From contig CAYRGG010000016.1 in assembly GCA_964423745.1 (NCBI GenBank), positions 13,543 to 77,542 of the forward strand: a stretch of DNA of 64,000 nucleotides, in the 5' to 3' direction. The stretch comes from CAYRGG01 sp964423745 (GTDB lineage: Bacteria; Pseudomonadota; Gammaproteobacteria; Competibacterales; Competibacteraceae). A program made the translations under genes and the position numbers. This document shows positions 16,073 through 24,650 of this stretch, piece by piece. Position 1 is the first letter of the stretch. Each line of letters begins with the position of its first letter. The notes under the pieces were generated by a model that was not told the DNA's origin, did not search any database, and saw only the letters and a program-made list of their open reading frames with translations.

Positions 16073-18515
16073 CTTTTTCCAATTGCACCACCATACGCTG
16101 CACGCGATCTTTCCAGGTTTCTGAACTGACTTGAAACTGCAACCGTTCTGCCCAAAGGGGAAAAGCCAACGGTGTTAGTTTGGCAGGACACATGAGGTTT
16201 ATCTTCTGAGACGCTATGTGCGTCAGCGCTTGATGCAAGCGTTTTGTTTCCAGTTGTCGGTCTAACACTTCCTGCTCTGCTTGGCCGAGTAATAAATTGG
16301 TTTTATCGTAGTTCATCAGCACGTCATAGATTAATCCGCTAGAGGCTTGGATTTGACGAGTACTCTTGCCCTGCCCTGGATAACCTTGAAACACCAAACC
16401 CGCTATACGGGCGATATCCCGGAACTGTCGTTTAGCCAACTCCGATGTATTGAGACTGGCCAAAATATCTTGACTCAAATTAACCGGATCGAGAACCTGC
16501 TGCAGGCGTTGTTCGTCCATTTCCAATGCATTGGATGTCAGCAGTTCAAGCCCATAATCGTTGCAGGCTAGAGAAAAAGTAATTGGCTCCTGCTGCGCTA
16601 ACCGGTAGGCTAACAACACCGCCAACCCTTCATGAACCAATCGTCCGACAAAGGGATATAGGAATAGATGATTTCCTTCTCGGCTACGAATCTGTTCTAT
16701 TAATAGAGCATTGGGTGCGGGAATACACGACCAACGTTGTTGTACAGCCAACAGCGGTGCTATGGCTTTTAGCTCTGGGAAATTTTTACTGGCCATATCA
16801 GAATGGAGCAAGGCCAGCATTTCATCGGCTAAAATATTCGACAAGGGTAGCCGACTCCCGGTCCAACGGGGTGCATGGGTACTGCGTTTTTTAGCGAGAC
16901 GCACATAAGCCGTCATATCCTTTACTTGCACCAGCTCCAATAACCGACCCGCGAAAATAAAAGGCTCGCGGGGTTGCAGCCGAGCGACGAAAGCTTCGTC
17001 GAGGATACCTAACACAGGGCCTCGCAAAAGCCGTACTTGCATCATACTGTCGCTGGTGATGGTGCCGATAGCCATCCGATGCCATCGGGCAATGCGCCGA
17101 TCTTCCACATAATAACGCCCGTCCTTGACCACAACGCGGTGATACTGGGGGTAATGTTGCAAAGCATCCCCACCTCGAGTCAAAAAATCCAGCGTCCACT
17201 GCCATTGCCTATCGGTGAGATCTTGAAAGGCATAAGCCCTTTGTACAGCTTGACGAACCTCAAAAGCGTCAAAACCACCTCCCAAAGCGAGGGTCACTAA
17301 GTGTTGCACCAGCACATCCAAGCTCAACCGCAACGGTTCTCGCCCTTCGATCCGTCCGCTAGCAAAGGCACACCGGACAGCAGCGATTTCCACCAGTTCA
17401 AAGGCATGGGTGGGTACACAAAGAATCTCGCTGGCTATACCAGGACGGTGGCCACTGCGCCCGGCCCGTTGCAAAAGCCGTCCTACCCCCTTGGGACTAC
17501 CCACTTGAATGACTTGATCCACAGGGCTGAAATCCACCCCCAAATCGAGACTGGAGGTACATACCACACAGCGGATCGTACCCTGACGTAACCGCTCTTC
17601 GATGGCAAACCGCAGGCTGCGGTCGATAGAGCCATGGTGCAGAGCGATATCTTCTTGCCAATCGGGTCGGATCACTAGTAACCCTTGATACCATAGTTCG
17701 GCTTGGGCACGGGTATTGGTAAATAATAGGGTGGTCCTAGCGCCTTCCAATGTTTGAATCACCTCAGGTAGTAACCGCAGACCTAGATGACCTACCCAGG
17801 GAAACCGTTCAATATTATCGGGAATCACGCTGCGGATACCTACGGTCTTGGTTGCGCTATCGCTAATCAGTTGGCCCTGTTGGCCAGGTCCCAGGAGTAC
17901 TTCTAGGGCTTGATGCATATTGCCTAAGGTGGCCGATAAACCCCAAGTTTGCAACGCGGGTTGCAGATAACGTAGATGGGCCAAACAAAGCTCCAGCTGC
18001 ACGCCACGCTTGCTGCCTAACAATTCATGCCATTCGTCCACCACCACGCAGCGAAGCTTAGCCAACTGAACCTGGGTGTCTGGATAACTCAGTAGTAACG
18101 ATAAACTCTCTGGGGTTGTTACCAACACCGTTGGCAAGCGGCGGCGTTGGCGGTTACGTACCGATTGCCCGGTATCACCGGTGCGCCGTTCCACCACCCA
18201 GGGTAGATTAAGGGCCGTTAACGCGGTTTGAAGATTCTCCGCGGTGTCCGCCGCCAATGCCCGCAGGGGTGTTACCCATAATAGTTGCAACGGTAACTTT
18301 TGCGTGGCGGTGTCGGTTTCTGTCTCCGTCGCCAGGACAGGTCCCAATAAAGCGGCCAAGGTTTTACCCGTTCCGGTGGGGGCATGAATCAAACCGCTCT
18401 CCCCGGCCAGAAACGCTTGCCAGGCTTGCCGCTGAAAGGCTAACGGCGTCCAGCCACAACGAGTAAACCAGGTTTCGATGCGGATCAGCATGTCGTCGTT
18501 AGGCGGATTTTGCAT
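16041..18515 (-). CDS. Ligase-associated DEXH-box helicase (Lhr-like)
   Basis: An 824-residue superfamily 2 helicase. Walker A APTGTGKT (40-47), DExH box VVVDEWHELLG, motif III LSATLGN, and the motif V-VI region (SSLDLGVDFSPVDQVIQ, then LQRAGRSGHRPG) are all present. The length and C-terminal layout match the Lhr-core helicases that travel with an ATP-dependent DNA ligase, a beta-lactamase-fold nuclease and PdeM. Such helicases translocate 3'-5' on single-stranded DNA. It overlaps the ligase by 17 bp and pdeM by 32 bp, so it is tightly coupled in the operon. Confidence 0.95.
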   Translation of the reverse strand: MQNPPNDDMLIRIETWFTRCGWTPLAFQRQAWQAFLAGESGLIHAPTGTGKTLAALLGPVLATETETDTATQKLPLQLLWVTPLRALAADTAENLQTALTALNLPWVVERRTGDTGQSVRNRQRRRLPTVLVTTPESLSLLLSYPDTQVQLAKLRCVVVDEWHELLGSKRGVQLELCLAHLRYLQPALQTWGLSATLGNMHQALEVLLGPGQQGQLISDSATKTVGIRSVIPDNIERFPWVGHLGLRLLPEVIQTLEGARTTLLFTNTRAQAELWYQGLLVIRPDWQEDIALHHGSIDRSLRFAIEERLRQGTIRCVVCTSSLDLGVDFSPVDQVIQVGSPKGVGRLLQRAGRSGHRPGIASEILCVPTHAFELVEIAAVRCAFASGRIEGREPLRLSLDVLVQHLVTLALGGGFDAFEVRQAVQRAYAFQDLTDRQWQWTLDFLTRGGDALQHYPQYHRVVVKDGRYYVEDRRIARWHRMAIGTITSDSMMQVRLLRGPVLGILDEAFVARLQPREPFIFAGRLLELVQVKDMTAYVRLAKKRSTHAPRWTGSRLPLSNILADEMLALLHSDMASKNFPELKAIAPLLAVQQRWSCIPAPNALLIEQIRSREGNHLFLYPFVGRLVHEGLAVLLAYRLAQQEPITFSLACNDYGLELLTSNALEMDEQRLQQVLDPVNLSQDILASLNTSELAKRQFRDIARIAGLVFQGYPGQGKSTRQIQASSGLIYDVLMNYDKTNLLLGQAEQEVLDRQLETKRLHQALTHIASQKINLMCPAKLTPLAFPLWAERLQFQVSSETWKDRVQRMVVQLEKVADGPAKRRA

Positions 18516-20226
18516 CCAATAGCGCCTTTACTTGGTCTAGGGTATCGGCATCACGGATGCCCAGATCCGTGCGCCAGCGACTAATGCGGGGAAACCGCAA
18601 CGCGATACCGGAGCGATGCCGACTGGAATGGCTGATACCTTCAAAGGCTAGCTCAAACACATGCTGAGGATTGACCGAACGTACCGGGCCAAAGCGGTCT
18701 TGGGTGTTACGACGAATCCAGCGGTCGAGACGTTGTATTTCTTCATCGGTCAGACCAGAATAAGCTTTGGCAATGGGGACCAGAGTCTCTCCTTCCCATA
18801 CCGCAAAGGTATAATCGGTAAATAGATTAGCTCGGCGGCCATGACCCGCTTGGGCATACAGCAACACTGCGTCTAGGGTATAGGGATCGACTTTCCATTT
18901 CCACCAGCTTCCCTTTTTGCGTCCTGTGCCATAGGCTGAATCCCTACGTTTTACCATCAGCCCCTCTACCCGGCGCTCATGGGATTGCTCCCGTAGCGCC
19001 GCCAACGCTTCCCAAGTGGTTTGGGTGAGGGCTTGCGACAGCAACAAAGGTGGGGTGGCTTCCTGTAACAAATTATTTAAGGCATGGCGCCGTTCGGCAA
19101 GGGGCCAAGAACGAATATCTGTGCCTTTTTGTTCCAGTAGATCATAGGCCAAAAAAGCTACCGGCACTTTGGCTAACAAGGTTTTTCCTACCCGTTTTCG
19201 ACCGATACGTTGCTGTAGCTCGGCAAAGGGTAATACGGTATCGCGCCAAGCCAGAATTTCCCCATCCAACACGGTGCCGTCCGGCAAGTTCTGAGCCGCC
19301 GCGTCTCTGATTTCAGGAAAACGCTCGCTGACCAGTTCTTCGCCCCGTGTCCAAACAAAGGTCTCGTCAGCCCGGCGAATCACCTGAGCACGGATACCGT
19401 CCCACTTCCATTCCACTAAAAATTGTTCCACAGCACCTAACTCAACAGGCGATTTGTCCAGAGGCGAAGCGAGAAAAAAGGGATAAGGGCGAGAAATATC
19501 GTTGTCTTCAGAGTCAGCAGCAAACAGTTTTTGGTAAAAATCTGCTTCTGGTTGCCAGTGCCCTGCTAAACGTTGCGCTATCGTAGACCGTTCTAGACCC
19601 GCCAGTTCCGCGATGGCCCGGATCACCAGAGTTTGTGATACACCCACCCGTAATGAGCCGGTCAGCAGTTTATTCACTAAATAGCACTGGCGTTGCGGAA
19701 GCTGCGCCCACCATTGGGTAATAACGGTTTGCTGTTCTGCTTCAGGCCGGTCTCGCAGGGGTAAAATGTGTTCAGTCAGCCATTGGGATAGAGATAGGTT
19801 TGAACCTTTGGGGTCAAGACTTAGATAGCTCGTTCCAGAGGACGCCGTAAATACTTCCCTCGCCGAGGCTTGACTGCGGCCATCCAGGCCATCGACACTT
19901 CTTTCACAAGCTCCCCAAGTCTTGATTATGGGTAAGTCCAGCGAGTATGGAGACTGGGCTAATAAGGCAATGGTTTCGGCGAGATCGCCCACAGCGTTAT
20001 AGCATTCTTCCACTAGCCAATCCGGTAAGCCGGTGTAAGCCACCAGCCATTGCCGCAGCCGAGCAGAACCCACCAGTCGTTTGGGACGACGACTAGAAAG
20101 AAAGTATACCGCCCAAGCGCCGTCCGCAGGTGAAACTTCCCGAAAATACTCCTTGAGCGCTTGCACCTTAGCATTGGTGGATGAGGTCTGTTCCAGGGCT
20201 TCATAAAGACGGCTAAAGCGTTCCAT
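18499..20226 (-). CDS. ATP-dependent DNA ligase (LigB/LigC-like, repair operon)
   Basis: 575 residues. The adenylation lysine is K274 in VEWKWDGIRAQVI. Motif III is about 297-303, motif IV is VEGLMVKRRDSAYGTGR, and motif V is GSWWKWKVDP. An OB-fold domain follows (TLDAVLLYAQAGHGRRANLF). The N-terminal DNA-binding domain carries an extra loop at about 102-142 (WGACERSVDGLDGRSQA and following) that I do not expect in this family. It abuts the exonuclease gene and overlaps the helicase gene, consistent with a coordinated DNA break or gap repair unit. Confidence 0.95.
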   Translation of the reverse strand: MERFSRLYEALEQTSSTNAKVQALKEYFREVSPADGAWAVYFLSSRRPKRLVGSARLRQWLVAYTGLPDWLVEECYNAVGDLAETIALLAQSPYSLDLPIIKTWGACERSVDGLDGRSQASAREVFTASSGTSYLSLDPKGSNLSLSQWLTEHILPLRDRPEAEQQTVITQWWAQLPQRQCYLVNKLLTGSLRVGVSQTLVIRAIAELAGLERSTIAQRLAGHWQPEADFYQKLFAADSEDNDISRPYPFFLASPLDKSPVELGAVEQFLVEWKWDGIRAQVIRRADETFVWTRGEELVSERFPEIRDAAAQNLPDGTVLDGEILAWRDTVLPFAELQQRIGRKRVGKTLLAKVPVAFLAYDLLEQKGTDIRSWPLAERRHALNNLLQEATPPLLLSQALTQTTWEALAALREQSHERRVEGLMVKRRDSAYGTGRKKGSWWKWKVDPYTLDAVLLYAQAGHGRRANLFTDYTFAVWEGETLVPIAKAYSGLTDEEIQRLDRWIRRNTQDRFGPVRSVNPQHVFELAFEGISHSSRHRSGIALRFPRISRWRTDLGIRDADTLDQVKALLDAKSA

Positions 20227-21233
20227 TAAGGGGTTTCTTCCTCACCAAAGAATGTCTCTAGAGCCGCCGCTTCAAGACCTTTTTCATTGAGATAACGCAC
20301 CAAAGGGTCCCCATGACCATGGGTCACTAATACCCGACGTGCGCCTGTTTCAGCGATGGTATTTAATAATGCAGGCCAATCGGCGTGATCCGATAGTACA
20401 AAACCCCGGTCATAGGCACGGCGACGCTGATTGCCCCGCACTGCCATCCAACCCGAACAAAAGCCTGTGCTACAGTCTCCAAAACGGCGCATCCAGGGAC
20501 TGCCATGACTACCAGGCGGTGCGATAATCAACTGACCCGCGTAGTGTTTAGGTCGAGATTTACTAGCTTCACTCACGCTGCAGGTGGGGAGCATGTTAAC
20601 ACCAGCTTGGCGGTAGAGTTGAGTAATGGCATCCACGGCGCCATGCACTAACACAGACTGGTCTGTATGATAGGTCAATGCCGCTAAAACCCGTTGCGCC
20701 TTCCCCAAGGCATAGGCAAACAATACGGAGGGCTTACCCAGCTGACGGTTATTTTCCCACCAGGCAAAGATTTCGGTGGCTATTTCTGCAGTGGGGCGCC
20801 AACGATAAATGGGCAAAGCAAAAGTTGCTTCAGTAATCAAAGTGTCGCAGGGCACCACCTGGAAAGGTTCACAGGTAGGATCATGTTCCCGTTTAAAGTC
20901 GCCCGAGATAACCCATATTTCCCCGTTCACTTCAATGCGCACTTGCGCAGAACCCAATACATGCCCCGCAGGATGGAAGGAAACTCGGGCTCCGTTTAAA
21001 CATAATACTTGGCCATAGTTATAACCACGAATGTCTTGTGCGTCTCCCAACCGTTTGCGCAATAGGGGAACACTGGCTTGAGGCGCCAAGTAAATAGCAC
21101 TACCTACACGGGCGTGGTCGGCATGGGCATGGGTAATGAGGGCCCGTGTAACAGGACGCCAGGGATCGATATAAAAGTCACCTTTCGGGCAATAAAGCCC
21201 CTGAGAGGTTAATTGAACAACGGGTTCGAGCAT
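20226..21233 (-). CDS. Ligase-associated metallo-beta-lactamase-fold exonuclease
   Basis: About 335 residues and the first gene of the four-gene repair operon. The metal-binding HAHADHA motif appears after VTRALIT, and the CPSF/SNM1-like features GHVLGSAQV, VISGDFKRE and LSDHADW near the C-terminus place it in the beta-CASP nuclease group. The ATG at 21233 (MLEPVVQLTSQG) is preferred over an upstream TTG at 21254. Its stop overlaps the ligase start by one base. Confidence 0.92.
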   Translation of the reverse strand: MLEPVVQLTSQGLYCPKGDFYIDPWRPVTRALITHAHADHARVGSAIYLAPQASVPLLRKRLGDAQDIRGYNYGQVLCLNGARVSFHPAGHVLGSAQVRIEVNGEIWVISGDFKREHDPTCEPFQVVPCDTLITEATFALPIYRWRPTAEIATEIFAWWENNRQLGKPSVLFAYALGKAQRVLAALTYHTDQSVLVHGAVDAITQLYRQAGVNMLPTCSVSEASKSRPKHYAGQLIIAPPGSHGSPWMRRFGDCSTGFCSGWMAVRGNQRRRAYDRGFVLSDHADWPALLNTIAETGARRVLVTHGHGDPLVRYLNEKGLEAAALETFFGEEETP

Positions 21234-21383
21234 TGATGACGCAAATCGCTGCAAATGTTTGTCTATGACCTACTGGATAAGCAAAGTCCCTAAGCAACCT
21301 CTATTGGACATTATTTATTGCTTTGAATTTGATGATTGATCATGAAAAACTTATGTGGTGAATAGAATAGTTAGGGGCAAAAA

Positions 21384-21983
21384 ATGCACGAAGCGCATAC
21401 AGCAATATTGCAGCATATTTGGACATTATTATCCCGTGGCGTCCGCCAAGCCAGCGATCCTTTTCATACGCCAGTACTGGGTACAACCAATACAGCAGGG
21501 GAGTGTAACTTACGGACGGTAGTACTGCGGGAGGTGGAAGTCGCAGAGCGGCTTTTACTATGTCATACCGATGCACGCTCGCCTAAATGCCATGAAATCC
21601 AGAAAAACCCCCGTGTAAGCTGGCTTTTTTATCATTCTCAAGAAAAAGTGCAATTACGTATAACTGGATTAGCCACCTTATATACCGATGATGCTAGGGC
21701 GGACCGCCAATGGCGAGCCTCTAAGTTATCCAGCCGGCGCTGCTATTGCACAATAACAGGGCCGGGAACCCCTCAGCATGAACCTAGCAGCGGTCTTCCA
21801 GAAGGATTACAAGAACGCCCACCTTCCGAGGAAGAAAGTGAGCAGTTAGGACGGCAACATTTTGCCGTTATCGTTTGTCAAGTCATGACCATCGATTGGT
21901 TGTATTTACAAGCTCGGGGTCATCAACGTGCCCAGTTCAGCTGGCAAGGGGATCATTTTGATGCTACTTGGGTAACACCGTAA
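21384..21983 (+). CDS. Pyridoxamine 5'-phosphate oxidase-like flavoprotein
   Basis: 199 residues of the FMN-binding split-barrel (PNPOx-like) superfamily. The N-terminal half has NLRTVVLREVEVAERLLLCH, TDARSPKCHEIQKNP and VSWLFYHSQEKVQLRITG, the pattern seen in PNPOx-like proteins with FMN and phosphate contacts. True PdxH landmarks at the C-terminus are weak, so vitamin B6 synthesis should not be assumed. A GGGG Shine-Dalgarno precedes the ATG. The gene overlaps a tiny DUF2256 gene by one base. Confidence 0.75.
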   Translation: MHEAHTAILQHIWTLLSRGVRQASDPFHTPVLGTTNTAGECNLRTVVLREVEVAERLLLCHTDARSPKCHEIQKNPRVSWLFYHSQEKVQLRITGLATLYTDDARADRQWRASKLSSRRCYCTITGPGTPQHEPSSGLPEGLQERPPSEEESEQLGRQHFAVIVCQVMTIDWLYLQARGHQRAQFSWQGDHFDATWVTP

Positions 21984-22135
21984 TGAGACACAAATCAAAT
22001 TTACCGGAAAAGATTTGCGTGGTGTGCCAACGCCCATTTCGTTGGCGCAAGAAATGGGCCCGCTGTTGGGAGGAGGTTCGCTATTGCAGCGAACGCTGTA
22101 GAGGCAGCCGCCATCGGTCACAGCAGCAGGATTAA
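21983..22135 (+). CDS. DUF2256 small zinc-ribbon-like protein
   Basis: A 50-residue protein: MRHKSNLPEKICVVCQRPF, then RWRKKWARCWEEVRYCSERC. The paired CxxC-like cysteines (ICVVC and YCSERC) and the RPFxWRKKW block are typical of DUF2256. The cysteines suggest a small zinc-binding fold, but its role is unknown. It starts with the TAATG overlap on the flavoprotein stop codon, so the two are probably cotranslated. Confidence 0.9.
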   Translation: MRHKSNLPEKICVVCQRPFRWRKKWARCWEEVRYCSERCRGSRHRSQQQD

Positions 22136-22159
22136 ACCTGCTGCCGGGTGGTGAATCAG

Positions 22160-22912
22160 TTATTGAATAACAGTACGGGCATTCACAGGTTGGACGGGAC
22201 GATTATTAGGATGATTATCCATTGCGTCATCAAACGCTTGAAGCTGTTCCTGAGACACCGATACAGGGGTTTTCATCACTAGCCACTGGACCCCTTCAGT
22301 ACAAGGGGGCGTGGTGAGGGAGCCATTAAATTGATAATAATCCCGATTTTCCGGCAAAAAATTGTCAGCAGAGACGACAGCATCCAATTCATATTTCTCC
22401 CCGGCTTGCATGGGAATCTTTTCCCAAGCGGTTTGCAAGGCTTTATTGGCTTCACCTTCATCCATCATGACCGCCACTACCGCCAAATTGCCGTCCTCAT
22501 CTTGATGCACTAAGTGGGCTTCCATGGGAAATAGCTTACCGTCGATCTGGTTTTCGCCGGGTTCGTGAAAATGAATTTGTTTTAATTCAAATTTATGTCC
22601 ATCCACCGAAATGGTGCTACCAGGAGCATAACTGATTTGCACGGTATGGCCATTATTTAAAATTTTATTGCCCGCTGGTTGATAATCAAACTCAATCGGC
22701 GTGAGATCGCCTTCTACAAACTTCGTTAAGTTAATAGGCGATTGATTTTTACCACTGTTACAGAGGTTATATTCAGCACTCAGCTTACCCCAATTCTCTG
22801 GTCCCCCGGCACCTGAGTAGCTCCAATGAGGCGATTCGTGATGGTCGGGGGCCGTGGCGCAACCCGCCATCGCCAAAACCGAAGCAAATACCAAAAGCTG
22901 CTTTTTTTTCAT
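22160..22912 (-). CDS. Alpha-type carbonic anhydrase, lipoprotein
   Basis: Interconverts CO2 and bicarbonate outside the cytoplasm. It has 250 residues with a signal peptide and lipobox LAMAGC (lipidated C18). The alpha-CA landmarks are WSYSGAGGPENWG, NQSPINL, the zinc histidines in ELKQIHFHEPGEN and AHLVHQD, and SLTTPPCTEGVQWLV. A strong AAGGAG Shine-Dalgarno precedes the ATG. It is convergent with the DUF2256 gene. Confidence 0.95.
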   Translation of the reverse strand: MKKKQLLVFASVLAMAGCATAPDHHESPHWSYSGAGGPENWGKLSAEYNLCNSGKNQSPINLTKFVEGDLTPIEFDYQPAGNKILNNGHTVQISYAPGSTISVDGHKFELKQIHFHEPGENQIDGKLFPMEAHLVHQDEDGNLAVVAVMMDEGEANKALQTAWEKIPMQAGEKYELDAVVSADNFLPENRDYYQFNGSLTTPPCTEGVQWLVMKTPVSVSQEQLQAFDDAMDNHPNNRPVQPVNARTVIQ

Positions 22913-22969
22913 ACATACTCCTTTATTTCAATGACGAGTACTGACGCAAATTCAGACTATGTGTTAGTC

Positions 22970-23145
22970 TTGTTAAGATAGTGCTCAGGTAAGAAAACTC
23001 TGTATTTTAAATTTAAGCTGCTTAATATCAACCGATAAAGGCGCCCAGATGTCGACGGTCTAGACGGCCGTCGTCAAGCCCACAGGGACATGTGCCCATG
23101 GCGTCCTCTGGAGCGGGCAGCAATAGTAGTCTTGACGACCATCAA
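22970..23145. other. GC-rich palindromic intergenic block between carbonic anhydrase and the Pil-Chp cluster
   Basis: The 249 bp gap holds several inverted segments, including GACGGCCGTC near 23061-23070, ACATGTGCCCATG near 23087-23099, and GTCGTCAAG (23069-23077) facing CTTGACGAC (23134-23142). This could be an intergenic repeat or the terminator region of the leftward Pil-Chp cluster. I cannot choose between these. Confidence 0.35.
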
Positions 23146-23161
23146 TAGATAATCTTGCTTG

Positions 23162-24199
23162 TTAGACTGCCTGTACTCGTTTGCTAGACCGGGCTGCCGC
23201 TGAATCTTTCTCATCGTCATCATCGAAATCGTCGTCGCTGTCGAAATCGTCATCGAAGTCTCCTAGATCATCTTCCTCATCGAGCAGGGCTTTGCTGTCC
23301 TCGTCATCTTCTACCGGCGCAAACTCTTTCTCGTCATCCCAATCGCTATCCGAGTCGTCTTCTAAGTCATCGTTCCAGCTGTCATCCCCATCGTCTTCGT
23401 CTTCACCGTCGTCGAAATCATCGTCCCAAGCGTCATCGTCTGCGGCGAAATCCAGGTCTTCGTCGTCGTCATCATCATCGTCGAAGTCTTCGTCAAGCCA
23501 ACTGTCCGCGCCGTCTTCATCTTCGTCTTCGTCGGACATGTCGCTCCAATCATCATCTAGGTCTTCGTCTGCAAAATCTGCATCCTCTAGACTCTTGGTT
23601 TTGGGTTGACCAAAATCAATGATTTGAGCGGTATCCTGATTTGCGGTGATGGTGGGGACACCACTGGAGTCTAATCCTTGCGCTGCCGTCATCAAGCCAT
23701 TTACGGCGTTGTCTTCTGGCAACCAGGGCTCAATGGCATAGTCGTTCAGAAAATTCCGGAACTCGGCAGAACAGAGGGTGGCAATAGAGACGATGGGTGT
23801 AGCAACATCGTCTCGGGAAAAACATGCCTTGGCCAAACGATCCCAAAGTTCAGCATAAATTTCCGGCAACCCACAAACCGTCTCGTCGTCCACAACGAGT
23901 CGCGTCGGTGCTTCTCGCAATGCAATGGCGACATAGTTGAGAGGCGTTCCGGGTTCCAGTTGATAACCCAATACCACGGTTTTACCGGTTACTAGGCTGG
24001 CTTGTCCATCCACCGCAGTAAAATCCATCAGCGGCACAATGCGATCACGCCAGAAGATCACCGCCCCTGCATGGGCGGGTGTCACGGGCACCGGTCGGGG
24101 TTCTGCAATGGTAAGATATTCGATCACTTCGTGATCGGCGACTGCGACCGGCGGTAAACCTCGGGGCATCAGCACCCACGCTTTACTACGCGCACTCAT
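23162..24199 (-). CDS. CheW-like protein with a long aspartate-rich C-terminal tail
   Basis: 345 residues. Residues 1-150 resemble a CheW/PilI-type coupling domain (AGAVIFWRDRIVPLMDFTAV, then VVLGYQL and VSIATLCSAEFRNF). From about 205 to 332 the chain is almost wholly Asp/Glu with scattered Ser, Trp and Phe, and it ends in the short basic segment RSSKRVQAV. The tail has no predictable fold and is unusual for CheW proteins. It is the last gene of the leftward Pil-Chp cluster and overlaps the upstream CheW-like gene by 14 bp. A role in scaffolding or electrostatic binding is only a guess. Confidence 0.75.
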   Translation of the reverse strand: MSARSKAWVLMPRGLPPVAVADHEVIEYLTIAEPRPVPVTPAHAGAVIFWRDRIVPLMDFTAVDGQASLVTGKTVVLGYQLEPGTPLNYVAIALREAPTRLVVDDETVCGLPEIYAELWDRLAKACFSRDDVATPIVSIATLCSAEFRNFLNDYAIEPWLPEDNAVNGLMTAAQGLDSSGVPTITANQDTAQIIDFGQPKTKSLEDADFADEDLDDDWSDMSDEDEDEDGADSWLDEDFDDDDDDDEDLDFAADDDAWDDDFDDGEDEDDGDDSWNDDLEDDSDSDWDDEKEFAPVEDDEDSKALLDEEDDLGDFDDDFDSDDDFDDDDEKDSAAARSSKRVQAV

Positions 24200-24647
24200 A
24201 GCGACTCTCCATTTGATTTATATAGTTTGCCAAGGCCCCTGTGGTGCTAAACAAGACTAAGCGCTGCCCCTGGTTAAGAAGACCTTGCACGGGGGTTTCA
24301 GCCTTTTGCATACATTCTGGCAAAACCTCTAAATGCTCGCTCTGCTCCAACCGCATAGGCATGGTGGTATCGCAGGCCAACGCTAATTCAGCGTCCCCAT
24401 CTTCAGCCCGTAGACACACGCAAAAAAGCCGCTGAGTTGGTAACTGAGTCAATAAATCGAACTCTGGTGACAACACATAAACGGGATAGGTATTCCCTCC
24501 CTGGCTCACGCTGCCCAACATTCGCGTAGGCGAGTCATCGGGTTGCATCTGCCGGGTACGTTCAATGGTGACCACCTCGCTTAGGGGTACTGCTAGGTGA
24601 GTATTTTCAAACGTAAGTAAGGTAAATTGATTGGTTAATATATCCAT
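24186..24647 (-). CDS. CheW-like coupling protein (ChpC-like position)
   Basis: 153 residues with a CheW-like fold: FTLLTFENTHLAVPLSEVVTIE at the start, then MLGSVSQGGNTYPVYVLSPEF and VLFSTTGALANYINQ. In Pil-Chp systems a small CheW protein (ChpC) follows chpA and links additional receptors to the histidine kinase. The position right after chpA fits ChpC, but sequence is too diverged for a firm name. It starts four bases after the chpA stop. Confidence 0.78.
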   Translation of the reverse strand: MDILTNQFTLLTFENTHLAVPLSEVVTIERTRQMQPDDSPTRMLGSVSQGGNTYPVYVLSPEFDLLTQLPTQRLFCVCLRAEDGDAELALACDTTMPMRLEQSEHLEVLPECMQKAETPVQGLLNQGQRLVLFSTTGALANYINQMESRYECA

Positions 24648-24650
24648 AGC

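Noticed and set aside
15401..21233. Exonuclease-ligase-helicase-PdeM cluster as a new anti-phage system
   Set aside because: It matches the known ligase-associated DNA damage operon in gene content and order.
23181..23609. Plus-strand serine-rich open frame opposite the acidic CheW tail
   Set aside because: It is the antisense of GAT/GAC/GAA-rich codons, has no start context and has no homologous pattern.
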